From NCBI GenBank assembly GCA_016930715.1, contig JAFGGC010000018.1, positions 1-64,000 on the forward strand: a stretch of 64,000 nt of DNA, given 5' to 3'. Each line of letters starts with the position of its first letter. Position 1 is the stretch's first letter. Below the pieces are notes generated by a model. It did no database searches, was not told the origin of the DNA, and was given only the letters and a program-made list of their open reading frames with translations. Source of the DNA: Endomicrobiales bacterium (GTDB taxonomy: Bacteria > Elusimicrobiota > Endomicrobiia > Endomicrobiales > JAFGGC01). Below are positions 16,924 through 26,591 of the stretch, piece after piece. A program made the translations under genes and the position numbers.

Positions 16924-17340
16924 ATGACAAGGTTCATGGGAATAGACTATGGGTCGAAAAGAATAGGGATAGCCGTTAGCGACATTCTGGGCGTTACGGC
17001 CGCTCCTCTTGTTGTCGTGGAAAAAACAGGGCGCGACGAAGACGTCAAAAAAATAGCGGATATTATAATGGAAAAGACGGTCGGCACGGTAGTCTTCGGG
17101 CTTCCGTATAACATGGACGGCACCGATGGCAGTCTTGTTCCCGAGATACGTTCGTTCGCCGCCAAAATCGGCGAGTTATCAAAGGCGGAGATAAAATTCG
17201 TCGACGAGAGGCTGACCACGCTCCAGGCGGAAAGAATGCTCGTGGAAGAAGCGGACGTCTCAAGGGAAAAAAGAAAACAAGTGCGGGATAAAATCTCCGC
17301 CTCGATAATTCTCCAGTCTTTCCTTGACTCAAAGCCTTGA
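16924..17340 (+). CDS. ruvX: RuvX/YqgF-type Holliday junction resolvase-like nuclease
   Basis: RNase H-fold nuclease of the YqgF family, implicated in pre-16S rRNA maturation and possibly recombination. Motifs: GIDYGSKRIGIAVSD (catalytic Asp), VFGLPYNMDG, and VDERLTTLQAE with the second acidic residues. About 138 residues. I prefer the ATG at 16924 over a TTG six bases earlier because it lies just after the upstream stop. Confidence 0.9.
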   Translation: MTRFMGIDYGSKRIGIAVSDILGVTAAPLVVVEKTGRDEDVKKIADIIMEKTVGTVVFGLPYNMDGTDGSLVPEIRSFAAKIGELSKAEIKFVDERLTTLQAERMLVEEADVSREKRKQVRDKISASIILQSFLDSKP

Positions 17341-17357
17341 AACCGGGCAAAATAAAT

Positions 17358-17849
17358 ATGCTTCATTACGTCGTGGATGGTTATAACGTCATAAAGTCGT
17401 CCTCCAACCCCTTGTTCGAAAAGGGGGTGCTGCGTCAGAGGAGGGAAAAACTGCTTGACCTGATAGCGGAGCAGAAACCGCAAGGGAGCCCCAATAACGC
17501 GGTGACGGTGGTGTTCGACGGGCCCGCTAAGGTGCCTTTTATGGACAGTATCCCGGACAGGGAGAGTTACCGGGGCATAAGCGTTGTATTCGGCGCGGGG
17601 AAGACAGCCGACAAAAGAATATGCGATATCGCGCAAAAGCGCGAAAAAAATTCCCAGACGGTCGTGGTGACCAGCGACAGGGGCATCAGAAGGCTTCTCG
17701 CGGGCAAGGGGATAAAATTCGTAGCCGCGGAGGATTTTCTCAGGAAACTTTTCGCTCCTGTAACGAAAAGTGTTTCAGCTTTTGCCGGTAACGGAAACAG
17801 CGAAGCCGGCGGGATGGCGGAAGAGTTCAAGAAAAGGTGGCTAAGGTAA
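17358..17849 (+). CDS. YacP-like NYN-domain RNA-binding protein
   Basis: PIN-like NYN nuclease domain related to Rae1/YacP. It starts HYVVDGYNVIKSS (first acidic residue) and continues with VVFDG, ADKRICD and VVVTSDRGIRR, the expected acidic residues of this fold. B. subtilis Rae1 cuts mRNA on the ribosome. 163 residues from ATG 17358; a TTG at 17337 overlapping ruvX is also possible. It lies 4 bases before mltG. Confidence 0.8.
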   Translation: MLHYVVDGYNVIKSSSNPLFEKGVLRQRREKLLDLIAEQKPQGSPNNAVTVVFDGPAKVPFMDSIPDRESYRGISVVFGAGKTADKRICDIAQKREKNSQTVVVTSDRGIRRLLAGKGIKFVAAEDFLRKLFAPVTKSVSAFAGNGNSEAGGMAEEFKKRWLR

Positions 17850-17853
17850 TATA

Positions 17854-18792
17854 ATGGGCAAGAAGCTGGCAGGACTCGTCGTTCTTTCGGTGTTTTTCCT
17901 GTTTTTATGGTTTACGTGGGGCACCATACCGTCAAAAAGCGCGATAGTGACGATACCCGAGGGTTCTTCCGCGAGAAAAGCGGCGCGGATATTGAAAGAT
18001 GCTGACCTGATAGCCAGCGAAACGCTTTTTCTCGCGTTGACGAGGGTATTCGGCGTGTCCGACGATCTAAAGGCTGGTATCTACAAGATACCGTCGCGTT
18101 CAGGGATACTTAGAATCGTCCATATCCTGGCGAAAGGCAAGAGCCAGTACTACAAGGTCACGATACCAGAGGGCTACACGAGCGCGCAGATAGCCGAACT
18201 TCTGGAGTCGCACAAGATCGTAAACGGGGCAAGGTTCCTTGAAATGGTAAACGACGGAAAGCTCGAGGGGTACCTTTTCCCGGAAACGTACGTCTTGGCT
18301 CCGAACCTTCCCGAAGAGACCGTGATAAAGATAATGAAAGATCAGTTCAACAGAAACTTCACGGAAGAATTCGAGAAACGCGCCAAGGAACTAAAAATGA
18401 CAAAAGCCAAAGTGGTAACGCTGGCGTCTATAATAGAAAAGGAAGCAAAGGTCGCGGATGAAAGACCCAAAATTTCCGCCGTTTTCCACAACAGGCTCAA
18501 GAAACGGTGGTATCTTGAATCCTGCGCCACCGTGCTTTACGCTCTCGGCAAGCACAAGAAGAAGCTGACGTACAAGGACCTCGACGTGGACTCTCCGTAC
18601 AACACGTACAAGAAGTACGGCCTGCCGCCGGGGCCCATATGCAATCCGGGGCTTGAATCCATCAGGGCGGCGCTCTATCCGGAAAATTCGAAAGACATGT
18701 ATTTTGTCGTTGGGAGCTCCGGCACGCACGTTTTTTCGAGGTACTTGAAGGACCACATAAACAGCAAGAAAAAAGGGAAAAGGAACCGCTGA
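17854..18792 (+). CDS. mltG: Endolytic murein transglycosylase MltG
   Basis: Inner-membrane enzyme that cuts nascent glycan strands and sets their length. One N-terminal transmembrane helix (about residues 4-24) and a LysM-like region (VTIPEGSSARKAA) precede the YceG domain: LEGYLFPETY, ASIIEKEA with the catalytic Glu, and NTYKKYGLPPGPICNPG. 312 residues is normal. It ends the packed run starting at 14007; ruvX-mltG neighbourhoods are common. Confidence 0.95.
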   Translation: MGKKLAGLVVLSVFFLFLWFTWGTIPSKSAIVTIPEGSSARKAARILKDADLIASETLFLALTRVFGVSDDLKAGIYKIPSRSGILRIVHILAKGKSQYYKVTIPEGYTSAQIAELLESHKIVNGARFLEMVNDGKLEGYLFPETYVLAPNLPEETVIKIMKDQFNRNFTEEFEKRAKELKMTKAKVVTLASIIEKEAKVADERPKISAVFHNRLKKRWYLESCATVLYALGKHKKKLTYKDLDVDSPYNTYKKYGLPPGPICNPGLESIRAALYPENSKDMYFVVGSSGTHVFSRYLKDHINSKKKGKRNR

Positions 18793-18892
18793 CAGGCGGG
18801 TTGCTTTTCCCGGCTAAATAAGGCAGAATATTCCGGTTCGCGCGGAGAACAAGCGGAAGAAAGCTGCGAAAAAACAGGAAAGGAGAAGAAGA

Positions 18893-19270
18893 ATGAAGAA
18901 GATTTTTGTTGCGATTGTAGCGGGTCTTTTCACGACAGGGCTTTACGCGTTTGACATGCCGAAGCTGGACACTGAGGATCTCCGGCAGAAGGCTGAGGAA
19001 AAACAGGAAGTGGTCGCGGACCAGGCAGAAAACGTCGAAAAGGCGGGAGAAATAGCCGAAGAAAAGGGCCAGGAAATCGAGGAAAAAGGCGAGGAGATGG
19101 AGGAAAAATGCGAAGATCCTTCAGAATCCGACGAAAAAGACCAGGGGACGAAGGTTAAAAAAACCGGCAAAACCGTCAAAAAAAGCGGGAAGATCCTGAA
19201 AGAACAGAGCAAGAACCTTAAAAAGATGAAAAATGAAACCAAGGAAAAAGAAACGGGCAAGAAAAAGTAA
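18893..19270 (+). CDS. Secreted, highly charged coiled-coil protein
   Basis: I do not recognise a family. A signal peptide (about residues 1-19, ending LYAF) is followed by about 105 residues composed almost wholly of Glu, Lys, Gln, Asp and Ala: an acidic first half with regularly spaced EEKGQEIEEKGEEMEEK and a basic second half rich in VKKTGK and LKEQSKNLKK. It probably forms a long helix or coiled coil in the periplasm, with opposite charge on its two halves. RBS AAAGGAG. It stands alone between mltG and the cysteine desulfurase gene. Confidence 0.65.
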   Translation: MKKIFVAIVAGLFTTGLYAFDMPKLDTEDLRQKAEEKQEVVADQAENVEKAGEIAEEKGQEIEEKGEEMEEKCEDPSESDEKDQGTKVKKTGKTVKKSGKILKEQSKNLKKMKNETKEKETGKKK

Positions 19271-19293
19271 AAAAGGCCGCGAGCATTATCGAA

Positions 19294-20514
19294 ATGACGA
19301 AAAAAAGAGTTTATTTGGACCATAGCGCTACCACGCCTATGGATACCGGGGTTTTTGAGGCCATGAAGCCTTTTTTGGGGGAAATTTTTGCCAATCCTTC
19401 GAGCGTTCACTCGTTCGGACAAGAGGCCAAAAAGCACCTTGAAGAGGCCAGGGATAAAATCGCGGAGATTTTAAACGCTGAAAGTTCCCGGGAGATAATT
19501 TTCACGTCCTGCGGGACCGAATCGAACAACCTTGCCGTTAAAGGCGCCGCCGGCGCCTGTAGCGGCAAGGGCGGACACGTCATAACGTCTTCCATCGAGC
19601 ACCACGCCGTGCTGAACCCCTGCGAGCACCTCCAGAAGAACGGTTTTGAAATAACGCTGGCGGAAGCCGGCGCCAGAGGAACGGTGGACCCCGAAAAAAT
19701 AATGAATGCCGTGACGGACAGGACCGTGATGATAAGCGTTATGTTCGCCAATAACGAAACCGGCGCGGTCCAGCCGGTAAAAGAGCTCGGCAGGCTCATC
19801 GCGGAAAAAAACGAGGAACGGGCGGCAAAAAAACTGCCAAAGATAGTTTTTCATACCGACGCTGTCCAGGCCGCGGGCAAGCTTAAAATCGACGCGCAGG
19901 AGCTCGGAGTCGATTTCTTGTCCATTTCGGCCCACAAGTTCTACGGGCCAAAAGGCGTTGGCTGTCTTTACGTAAGAAGAGGCGCGAAACTCGAACCCTT
20001 GCTTCACGGAGGCCACCACGAACGGAATTTGAGGGCCGGCACGGAGAACCTTGCCGGAATAGTCGGGATGGCGAAGGCGCTTGAGCTAGCTGTTCTGGGT
20101 ATGCCAAAGGAGCAGGAACGTCTCGCTGAATTGAGGGATAAGTTCGAAAAATCCCTGAAGAAAGAAATACCCGAAGTGACGATAAACGCCGCCGGGGTAG
20201 AGAGGCTGTCTTCGGTCACGAGTGCCAGTTTTTCCTGCGTTGAGGGAGAAGCCCTTCTGCTTTCGCTTGACTTAGAAGGCATTGCCTGCTCGACAGGGTC
20301 CGCCTGCGCTTCCGGGTCGCTTGAGCCGTCGCACGTTTTAAAGGCGATGGGCGTTGATCCGGCTTTAGCTCAAGGGACATTGAGGTTTTCATTCGGACAC
20401 GGAAACACGGAGGACGACGTAGATTACGTGATGTCCGTGCTTCCTGCGGCGGTGGAGAAACTGAGGAAGATGTCGCCTATCTGGAAGAACAGGAAAACGG
20501 CTGAAAAAAAATGA
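19294..20514 (+). CDS. Cysteine desulfurase (NifS/IscS class)
   Basis: PLP enzyme that takes sulfur from cysteine as a persulfide. Seen: DHSATTPMD at the start, SSIEHHAVL, the PLP lysine in SAHKFYGPKG, and the reactive cysteine in STGSACASGSLEPSHVL. 406 residues. It overlaps mnmA by ATGA, so its main client is probably MnmA in tRNA thiolation, although it could also serve Fe-S assembly; no iscU is in the window. Confidence 0.93.
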   Translation: MTKKRVYLDHSATTPMDTGVFEAMKPFLGEIFANPSSVHSFGQEAKKHLEEARDKIAEILNAESSREIIFTSCGTESNNLAVKGAAGACSGKGGHVITSSIEHHAVLNPCEHLQKNGFEITLAEAGARGTVDPEKIMNAVTDRTVMISVMFANNETGAVQPVKELGRLIAEKNEERAAKKLPKIVFHTDAVQAAGKLKIDAQELGVDFLSISAHKFYGPKGVGCLYVRRGAKLEPLLHGGHHERNLRAGTENLAGIVGMAKALELAVLGMPKEQERLAELRDKFEKSLKKEIPEVTINAAGVERLSSVTSASFSCVEGEALLLSLDLEGIACSTGSACASGSLEPSHVLKAMGVDPALAQGTLRFSFGHGNTEDDVDYVMSVLPAAVEKLRKMSPIWKNRKTAEKK

Positions 20515-21578
20515 AAAAAGTATTGGTGGCCATGTCCGGCGGGGTGGATTCATCCACCGCCGCCTTTTTGCTGAAGAAACAGGGTTATGAGGTGGCCGGC
20601 GCCACAATGAAGCTGTGGCGCGGAAAGGGCGGCGCTTCAAAACCGGGGGAACGCCGTTTGCTTGATGATGTCCGCGAGGCTAAAAGAGTGTGTGATTTCC
20701 TCGGGATCAGGCATTACACGTTCAACTTAGAGAAAGATTTTAAAAAATGCGTCGTAGATAACTTTGTTTATGAATACCTTTCGGGCAGGACGCCAAATCC
20801 GTGCATAGTATGCAATGAAAGGATCAAGTTCGGATTGCTGATGCAGAGGGCCAAGGAGCTCGGCTTCGATTATCTTTCCACCGGGCACTACGCCGTGATC
20901 GAAAAAAGGGGAAAGGAATATTTTCTTAAAAAAGGCGCCGATACCCGGAAAGACCAGTCATACGTGCTTTACAATCTGGGGCAGGGAGAGCTTTCGCGGC
21001 TGCTTTTCCCTATCGGAAAAATGAAAAAAGAAAAGGTGAGGGAGTTGGCAAGAAAGGGCAGGCTTCCGGTCGCGCGCAGGCCGGAGAGCCAGGAGATATG
21101 CTTTATCAAGGGCAGTTATCCGGATTTCCTGAGGTCATATGTCAGGGGTTTCGGCGGGATAATGGAAAGAGGCAGGATTACGGACACATCCGGGAGGACG
21201 CTGGGCTTTCACAAGGGTTTTCCTTTTTATACCATAGGCCAGAGAAGCGGGCTTGGGCTTTCGAGCGCCGTGCCCTTGTACGTGCGGCGGATAGACCCGC
21301 ATAAAAACAGGTTGCTGGTGGGAACGAGGGAAGAGGCGAGTTCCGCAATGTGCTCCGTGAAGCGCGTTTCGTGGGTCTCCGGCAGGCGGCCGAAACTCCC
21401 CATGCGATGCGAGGTCAAGATAAGGTATCTCCACCGGCCTTCAAAGGCCAAAATAGGAACCGCGAAAAAGGGCGTGAAGATATTTTTTAGCGAGCCTCAA
21501 TTTGCCGTGACTCCGGGTCAGTCGGCGGTGTTCTATTCCGGAGACGTTGTGCTCGGCGGAGGAGTCATAAGAGAGTGA
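20511..21578 (+). CDS. mnmA: tRNA-uridine 2-sulfurtransferase MnmA
   Basis: Thiolates U34 of tRNA-Lys, -Glu and -Gln. The PP-loop SGGVDSSTAA is at residues 9-18. The two catalytic cysteines lie in NPCIVCNERIKF and SQEICFI, and the C-terminal beta-barrel is complete. 355 residues. Translationally coupled to the sulfur donor gene upstream. Confidence 0.95.
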   Translation: MKKVLVAMSGGVDSSTAAFLLKKQGYEVAGATMKLWRGKGGASKPGERRLLDDVREAKRVCDFLGIRHYTFNLEKDFKKCVVDNFVYEYLSGRTPNPCIVCNERIKFGLLMQRAKELGFDYLSTGHYAVIEKRGKEYFLKKGADTRKDQSYVLYNLGQGELSRLLFPIGKMKKEKVRELARKGRLPVARRPESQEICFIKGSYPDFLRSYVRGFGGIMERGRITDTSGRTLGFHKGFPFYTIGQRSGLGLSSAVPLYVRRIDPHKNRLLVGTREEASSAMCSVKRVSWVSGRRPKLPMRCEVKIRYLHRPSKAKIGTAKKGVKIFFSEPQFAVTPGQSAVFYSGDVVLGGGVIRE

Positions 21579-21703
21579 TTCGCGCGGGGTTTAGCCCGCT
21601 GTTCTATAAGCGTCCGTGGCGGGGTTTATCGTGTTTTTGCAATTTTGTTAGTGAAGTTGTCATGGTTTTGGTTAAAAGGCCTTGCCACGCATCTCTATCG
21701 GGA
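21579..21703. other. Spacer with a hairpin and a GCATCTCTATCGGG repeat arm
   Basis: GCGGG-GTTTAG-CCCGC forms a small hairpin at the start. Near 21,690 lies GCATCTCTATCGGG, differing by one base from the right arm of the element at 8132-8253; a matching left arm is not obvious. This may be a decayed copy. Confidence 0.35.
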
Positions 21704-21732
21704 TTTACAATTTGCCTTAAAAATAGTATAGT
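21704..21732 (+). promoter_or_regulatory. Promoter of eno
   Basis: TTTACA at 21704-21709, a 17-base spacer and TATAGT at 21727-21732, 35 bases before the eno ATG, which has an AAGGAGG ribosome site. Confidence 0.75.
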
Positions 21733-21766
21733 CTAAATTCAAAAAAATATTTCAAGGAGGAAGAAA

Positions 21767-23071
21767 ATGTCAAAAATCAAGAAAATAACGGGACGCGAGA
21801 TTGTCGACTCAAGGGGAAACCCTACCATAGAGGCGGACGTGCTGCTTGAAAACGGGGTGCTGGGAAGGGCGGCGGTGCCTTCGGGCGCTTCGACAGGCGA
21901 AAGGGAAGCTCTTGAGCTCAGGGATGGCGACAAAAAGCGTTTTCTCGGCAAAGGCGTCCTCAAGGCGGTGGACAACATAAACAAAACGCTGGGACCCGCG
22001 CTTGTAGGAACGGAAATATCGGAACAGAAAAGGATAGACGAGAAAATGATAGGCCTTGACGGAACGGATTTCAAGTCAAAGCTGGGTGCCAACGCGATTC
22101 TCGGAGTGTCTCTTGCCGCGGCGAGAGCCGGCGCGGCCGATGCGAAAACACCTCTCTACGAGCACATAAGAAAGGTGCTGGGCGTGAAATCGAACGAGTA
22201 CCTGCTTCCCGTGCCGCTAATGAACATACTGAACGGAGGAGAACACGCCGACAACAACGTGGACCTTCAGGAATTCATGATAGCTCCGGTGGGCGCGCCG
22301 ACTTTCAGGGAAGCCCTCAGGATGGGTGCCGAGGTTTTTCATAACCTCAAGAGCGTGCTTAAAAAGAAAAAGTACGTGACCAGCGTTGGCGACGAAGGCG
22401 GCTTCGCGCCCAATCTGGGATCGAACGAGGAAGCGCTTGAGGTCATAGCCGAGGCAGTCAAAGCGGCGGGATACACCCTTGGCAAGGACATACTTCTGGC
22501 CCTTGACTGCGCGGCAAGCGAGCTGTACGAGGGAGGCAAGTACACGCTCGAAGGCGAAAAAAAGGACCAGGTGAAGACTTCGGATCAGATGATAGAGTTC
22601 TACGCCGGCTGGCTTAAAAACTATCCCATAGCCTCCATCGAGGACGGTTTGAGCGAAAAAGACTGGGACGGCTGGAAAAAAATGACCGAAGCGCTTGGTT
22701 CCAAGACGCAGCTTGTCGGCGACGACATTTTCGTGACAAACACGAAGATATTTTCCGAAGGCATCAAGAAGGGCATTGCCAATTCAATACTAATCAAGGT
22801 CAACCAGATAGGCTCGCTTTCCGAGACGGTGGCCGCCATACAGATGGCCTACGGCGCCGGATACACCGCGATAACCTCCCACCGCTCGGGCGAAACGGAA
22901 GATTCTTTCATAGCGGACCTTGCCGTGGCTTTAAATACCGGGCAGATAAAGACCGGCTCGGCTTCGAGGACGGACAGGATCTGCAAGTACAACCAGCTCC
23001 TCAGGATAGAAGAAGAGCTTGGTTCAAAGGCGAAGTACGCCGGCATGAAGGCTTTCAAGGCGGCAAAATAA
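21767..23071 (+). CDS. eno: Enolase
   Basis: Converts 2-phosphoglycerate to phosphoenolpyruvate. Landmarks in order: [82 protein letters not shown], and the signature [14 protein letters not shown] followed by [15 protein letters not shown]. The 434-residue length is full. It is followed within about 30 bases by ftsB, a conserved neighbour in many bacteria. Confidence 0.97.
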   Translation: MSKIKKITGREIVDSRGNPTIEADVLLENGVLGRAAVPSGASTGEREALELRDGDKKRFLGKGVLKAVDNINKTLGPALVGTEISEQKRIDEKMIGLDGTDFKSKLGANAILGVSLAAARAGAADAKTPLYEHIRKVLGVKSNEYLLPVPLMNILNGGEHADNNVDLQEFMIAPVGAPTFREALRMGAEVFHNLKSVLKKKKYVTSVGDEGGFAPNLGSNEEALEVIAEAVKAAGYTLGKDILLALDCAASELYEGGKYTLEGEKKDQVKTSDQMIEFYAGWLKNYPIASIEDGLSEKDWDGWKKMTEALGSKTQLVGDDIFVTNTKIFSEGIKKGIANSILIKVNQIGSLSETVAAIQMAYGAGYTAITSHRSGETEDSFIADLAVALNTGQIKTGSASRTDRICKYNQLLRIEEELGSKAKYAGMKAFKAAK

Positions 23072-23101
23072 GTTTATCAGGGGGGGCAGCCCGCTATTTC
23101 C

Positions 23102-23371
23102 ATGAAGATCGAAAGCCGCACGCTCAAAATCATAGGCATCATAGCGCTACTGCTGTTTCTGTTCGGCAACGCCGGTTTCAGGAAAATGCTGCGGCGCTAC
23201 TGGGAAATGCACAAGCTGAAACAGGAGCTTGTCAGCCTGAAAAAAGAGAACGCGCTTCTTAAAAAAGAGGTATATTTTCTTGAATCCGACCCGACCTACA
23301 TCGAGCGCATAGCCAGGAAAGAGCTTGGGCTTATCTCGCCTGATGAGGTGGAATACAGGTTCAGGAATTAG
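23102..23371 (+). CDS. FtsB/DivIC-type septum formation initiator
   Basis: Small bitopic cell-division protein of 89 residues. An N-terminal membrane helix (about 9-26) is followed by a coiled coil (about 33-65) and the conserved end SDPTYIERIARKELGLISPDEVEYRF. In the FtsQLB complex it helps activate septal wall synthesis. Its position behind eno matches the proteobacterial eno-ftsB order. Confidence 0.88.
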   Translation: MKIESRTLKIIGIIALLLFLFGNAGFRKMLRRYWEMHKLKQELVSLKKENALLKKEVYFLESDPTYIERIARKELGLISPDEVEYRFRN

Positions 23372-23379
23372 GAGGAAGA

Positions 23380-23751
23380 ATGGTCGCAAGATTTATCGTT
23401 CTATTGTCACTTGCATTTTTTCTGGTTGATGCGGCCCGCGCGCATCCCGCTAAATCAATTGAAGTCGGTGTTGACGGCGACGAGATCTCGGTTTCCGTAA
23501 CTCACCAGGTAAAAGATCCCGCGAAACACTACATTGGCGAGATCAAGGTAATGCTTAACGGGAAGGAAATAGTGAGCCAGAAATACGGGCTTCAGGGGTC
23601 AGCGGGAAAACAGGAAGCATTGTACGTCGTTCCGGGGCTAAAAGACGGCGATAAGATAAAAATCTGGACGAATTGCATCAAGTTCGGAACTACGGAAAAA
23701 GAGATAATCTTTCAGACAGAAGAAGAAACTGAAAAAGAGGCCGAAGAATGA
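23380..23751 (+). CDS. Secreted superoxide-reductase-like (desulfoferrodoxin-fold) protein
   Basis: Signal peptide about residues 1-21 (ending ARA), then about 100 residues with the pattern HPAKSIEV, VTHQVKDPAKHYIGEIKV, NGKEI and KIWTNCIKFG. The His of HYI and the Cys-x-x-x-Gly near the end recall the iron site of superoxide reductase, but I cannot confirm all five ligands. An acidic tail follows. If right, it would remove superoxide in the periplasm. RBS AGGAGGAAG. It is 8 bases after ftsB. Confidence 0.5.
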   Translation: MVARFIVLLSLAFFLVDAARAHPAKSIEVGVDGDEISVSVTHQVKDPAKHYIGEIKVMLNGKEIVSQKYGLQGSAGKQEALYVVPGLKDGDKIKIWTNCIKFGTTEKEIIFQTEEETEKEAEE

Positions 23752-23919
23752 ATTGTCGCGGCAGCGGTACGCGCCGCGTGGTTTCTCGTTAACCGCCGTT
23801 CCGGCGGTACCTGCCGGAAGCCCCTGAAACCCTTGAATAACGGTCGTGGGGTCCTGCCAAAAAGCATATAAGCGATATTCACTAAAAAACACGCTGTTTT
23901 TTTATGCATTTTTTTCTAC

Positions 23920-23947
23920 TTGAAAATTGCCCAAAATTTTGTATAAT
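23920..23947 (+). promoter_or_regulatory. Promoter of the sigma-54 gene
   Basis: TTGAAA at 23920-23925, a 16-base spacer and TATAAT at 23942-23947, 52 bases before the ATG. The 170 bases before it hold only GC-rich partial inverted repeats. Confidence 0.7.
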
Positions 23948-23999
23948 ATTATGGGGGTCAAAAACATACCGATAATTCAATATCTTTGGGGCAACTCAA

Positions 24000-25091
24000 A
24001 TGAGCTTGTCGTTTCGCCAGAAACTGGCTCCTAAGCCAAAGCTTAAACTTACCCAGAAAATCCGCATCTCCTCTTTCCTGGAGCAGAACGAAAAGAAATT
24101 CAACCAGTTCATAGTTGAGCTTGAAAAGGACCCTCTTTTTAGGAGACTGGCATTTCCGGAGAATCCTGCCGACAAGGTAATCACGCGCAAAAGACTGCCG
24201 AAGATGCGCTTTGACCTCTCAACGGTGCCCATATTGGAACAGGTGAGCAGAGACGTATCGGGTTCTGACATCGAGAGCTTAATGGCCGAAAATAAAGAAG
24301 AGGTCGGGATAATAAGAAAAATCGGCGAGGCAAACTTCAGAAAGTACTTCCTTTGCAACGAGGAAGGACATAACGCGGCAGAGGTGGCGGCCGCCTGCGG
24401 GCTTGATAAGGGCGACATCGCGCTTCTCAACGATTTCGTGAACAGTCTTTCCGTGCAGAACGAATTCTTTTTTCCGTCGGCGGTATGTTACGATTCAAGC
24501 CTGAATTTCACGAAAATAGCGGGCATCAGCTGCGATGAAAAGGAAGGTTTCTTCCTGAACATGTCCTCTCCCGCGTTCGCAAGCGGAAGATATGTGTTCG
24601 ATTTCAAAAGGCTCAAGGACCTCAAAGAGAAGGGTTTTTTCACGGAAGAAGAGGTAAAAAGGATATCGGGGCTCATAGAAAAGGCAAAGCTTGTAAATAA
24701 ACGAAAAACCGCGGTATACCGGATATTGGAGAAGGTATCCGAGATTCAGAAAGCGTATCTGCTGTCCGGCGACGAAAGGTTGCTCGTTGCTTATTCACAA
24801 AGGCAGCTCTCGGAGGACATAGGCATAGGCGGCAGCAGCGTTTCAAGGGCAATATACGCCCGAAGCGTGGTAACCCCGGGCGGAGTGGAAGTGCCGTTGA
24901 GTTATTTGATTCCTTCGAAAAAGGATATAAACAAGATACGCGTCGGGAACGTCATTCGCTCGCATCCTGCAAAATTGAACGACAAAAAAATACAGGAAAT
25001 ACTGAAAAAATATTATGCCGTCAATATCTCGAGGCGGAGCGTCAATGAATACGTCAACGAACTTAAAGGAAGGAGGACACGTGAGCGTTAA
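24000..25091 (+). CDS. rpoN: Divergent, compact sigma-54 (RpoN)
   Basis: Alternative sigma factor that needs an AAA+ activator. The N-terminus (KLKLTQKIRISSFLEQNEKKF and ELEKDPLF) is a recognisable but reduced region I. The core-binding part is much altered. The HTH region reads YSQRQLSEDIGIGGSSVSRAI with VVTPGG, as in canonical RpoN. The end holds ISRRSVNEYVNELK, a variant of the RpoN box (canonical ARRTVAKYRE) that reads the -24 element. At 363 residues it is well short of the usual 430-490. The activator gene overlaps it by 11 bases, which strongly supports the call. Confidence 0.82.
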   Translation: MSLSFRQKLAPKPKLKLTQKIRISSFLEQNEKKFNQFIVELEKDPLFRRLAFPENPADKVITRKRLPKMRFDLSTVPILEQVSRDVSGSDIESLMAENKEEVGIIRKIGEANFRKYFLCNEEGHNAAEVAAACGLDKGDIALLNDFVNSLSVQNEFFFPSAVCYDSSLNFTKIAGISCDEKEGFFLNMSSPAFASGRYVFDFKRLKDLKEKGFFTEEEVKRISGLIEKAKLVNKRKTAVYRILEKVSEIQKAYLLSGDERLLVAYSQRQLSEDIGIGGSSVSRAIYARSVVTPGGVEVPLSYLIPSKKDINKIRVGNVIRSHPAKLNDKKIQEILKKYYAVNISRRSVNEYVNELKGRRTRER

Positions 25092-26487
25092 AAACAGCGT
25101 TCTTGTCGTAGATGACGAAGAAAGCATGAAAGAAGCGTACAAGATGCTTCTTGAGGACAAGTTCGAACTTTATCTTTCGTCAAGTGTCCGGGAAGCTCTC
25201 TCGGTATTAAATGCAAAACAGATAGACATCATACTGCTCGACATAATGATGCCGGAAATGGACGGCCTGGCGGGCCTTCAAAAAATAAAGAAGATAAGCG
25301 ACGCCGAGGTCATAATGGTTACGGCGATAAAAACGGTCAAGACGGCCATAGAAGCCGTGAAGCTCGGGGCGTATGACTACATATCGAAACCTTTCGATGT
25401 GGACGATCTTTTGGCGACTATTGAAAAAGCTCTTGAAAAACGGGAACTGACCAAGGAGGTGACATACCTGCGGTCCGAGCTCGGTAAAGACTCCTATGTA
25501 AACATGGTCGGAAAAAGCGAGGTAATGCAGAAGCTTTTTTCCACGATAAGCGAGGTGGGCAAAAACCAGTCGACCGTATTGATAACCGGCGACAGCGGGA
25601 CCGGAAAAGAGCTTGTGGCGAGGGCCATTCACGGCGTGAGCGCGCGAAAAGACATGTCTTTCGTGGCCGTGGATTGCGCCACAATACCTTCGAACCTTTT
25701 TGAAAGCGAGCTTTTCGGGCACGAAAAGGGAGCGTTCACGGACGCCACCGGCCAGAAAACGGGCAAGTTCGAGCTCGCCAACGGCGGCACGTTGTTCCTT
25801 GACGAAATAGGAAATCTCGGGACTGATATACAGTGCAAGATACTGAGGGTTCTCGAAGAGCGAGAGATACAACGATTGGGAGGCAACAAGACCATAAAAA
25901 TTGACACGAGAATACTGGCAGCGACAAATACCGACCTGGCCAGGGCAGTCAAGGAAAAAAGGTTCAGGGAGGACCTTTACTACAGGCTCAACGTGATTCC
26001 GGTGGCGGTTCCGCGTTTGTGCGAACGCAGGGAAGATATCCCTCTTTTAACGGATTATTTCATCAAGATGTACAACAGGCGGTTCAATAAAAGCGTGAAG
26101 GGCATCACGGAAGAGGGTATGGGGAGTTTTATGGCCTATGACTGGCCAGGTAACGTCAGGGAGCTGAAAAATATCATTGAACGTCTGGTGGCTCTCATCA
26201 GCAACGAGACCGTGATATCGCATAAAAAGCTTCCGCTTGACATAGTGATGTATGAAAAAGAAAAACCGCGCGCTTCAAATTTCGACAAGATTTCACTCAG
26301 GAATGCCAGGGAAGAGTTCGAGAAGCAGTTCATTCTCAAGGTCTTAGAAAAAGTGAATTGGAACCAGTCGAAAGCCGCCAGCCTGCTCGGGATACACAGA
26401 AACGCCCTCATCTATAAAATCAGGCTTTTTAACCTCCAGCCGTTCCTAAAAGAATCAAGAACGAAGACGAGGGACAAAAACCAGTAA
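25081..26487 (+). CDS. NtrC-type sigma-54-dependent response regulator
   Basis: Activator with three domains: a receiver (about 1-120, phosphoacceptor Asp54 in LLDIMMPEMDG), an AAA+ domain (about 140-380) with Walker A GDSGTGKE, ESELFGHEKGAFTDA and GGTLFLDEIG, and a C-terminal Fis-type HTH (NWNQSKAASLLGIHRNALIYKI). The sigma-54 contact loop reads GAFTDA rather than GAFTGA, a known natural variant. The GTG start at 25081 has a GGAAGGAGG just upstream and overlaps rpoN by 11 bases. No histidine kinase lies nearby, so its signal is unknown. Confidence 0.93.
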   Translation: MSVKNSVLVVDDEESMKEAYKMLLEDKFELYLSSSVREALSVLNAKQIDIILLDIMMPEMDGLAGLQKIKKISDAEVIMVTAIKTVKTAIEAVKLGAYDYISKPFDVDDLLATIEKALEKRELTKEVTYLRSELGKDSYVNMVGKSEVMQKLFSTISEVGKNQSTVLITGDSGTGKELVARAIHGVSARKDMSFVAVDCATIPSNLFESELFGHEKGAFTDATGQKTGKFELANGGTLFLDEIGNLGTDIQCKILRVLEEREIQRLGGNKTIKIDTRILAATNTDLARAVKEKRFREDLYYRLNVIPVAVPRLCERREDIPLLTDYFIKMYNRRFNKSVKGITEEGMGSFMAYDWPGNVRELKNIIERLVALISNETVISHKKLPLDIVMYEKEKPRASNFDKISLRNAREEFEKQFILKVLEKVNWNQSKAASLLGIHRNALIYKIRLFNLQPFLKESRTKTRDKNQ

Positions 26488-26517
26488 AATTACTGAATAA
26501 TCCACGCGTTTTAAAGT

Positions 26518-26541
26518 GCACAAAATTGTGTACAATTGTGC
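26518..26541. promoter_or_regulatory. Probable upstream activator site for the NtrC-type regulator
   Basis: GCACAA (26518-26523) and TTGTGC (26536-26541) are inverted arms; within them lie the palindromes CACAA-AA-TTGTG and ACAATTGT. The centre is about 88 bases upstream of the start expected from the -24/-12 promoter, a usual distance for an enhancer site. Confidence 0.55.
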
Positions 26542-26591
26542 CTATTTTTTCTAGGATTTGGTCGAAAGCACGAAATAAATGACCAATTTCA

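Noticed and set aside
25741-25760. GAFTDA as evidence of a non-functional NtrC-type activator
   Set aside because: This loop varies naturally in working activators, and a matching sigma-54 promoter and sigma factor are adjacent.
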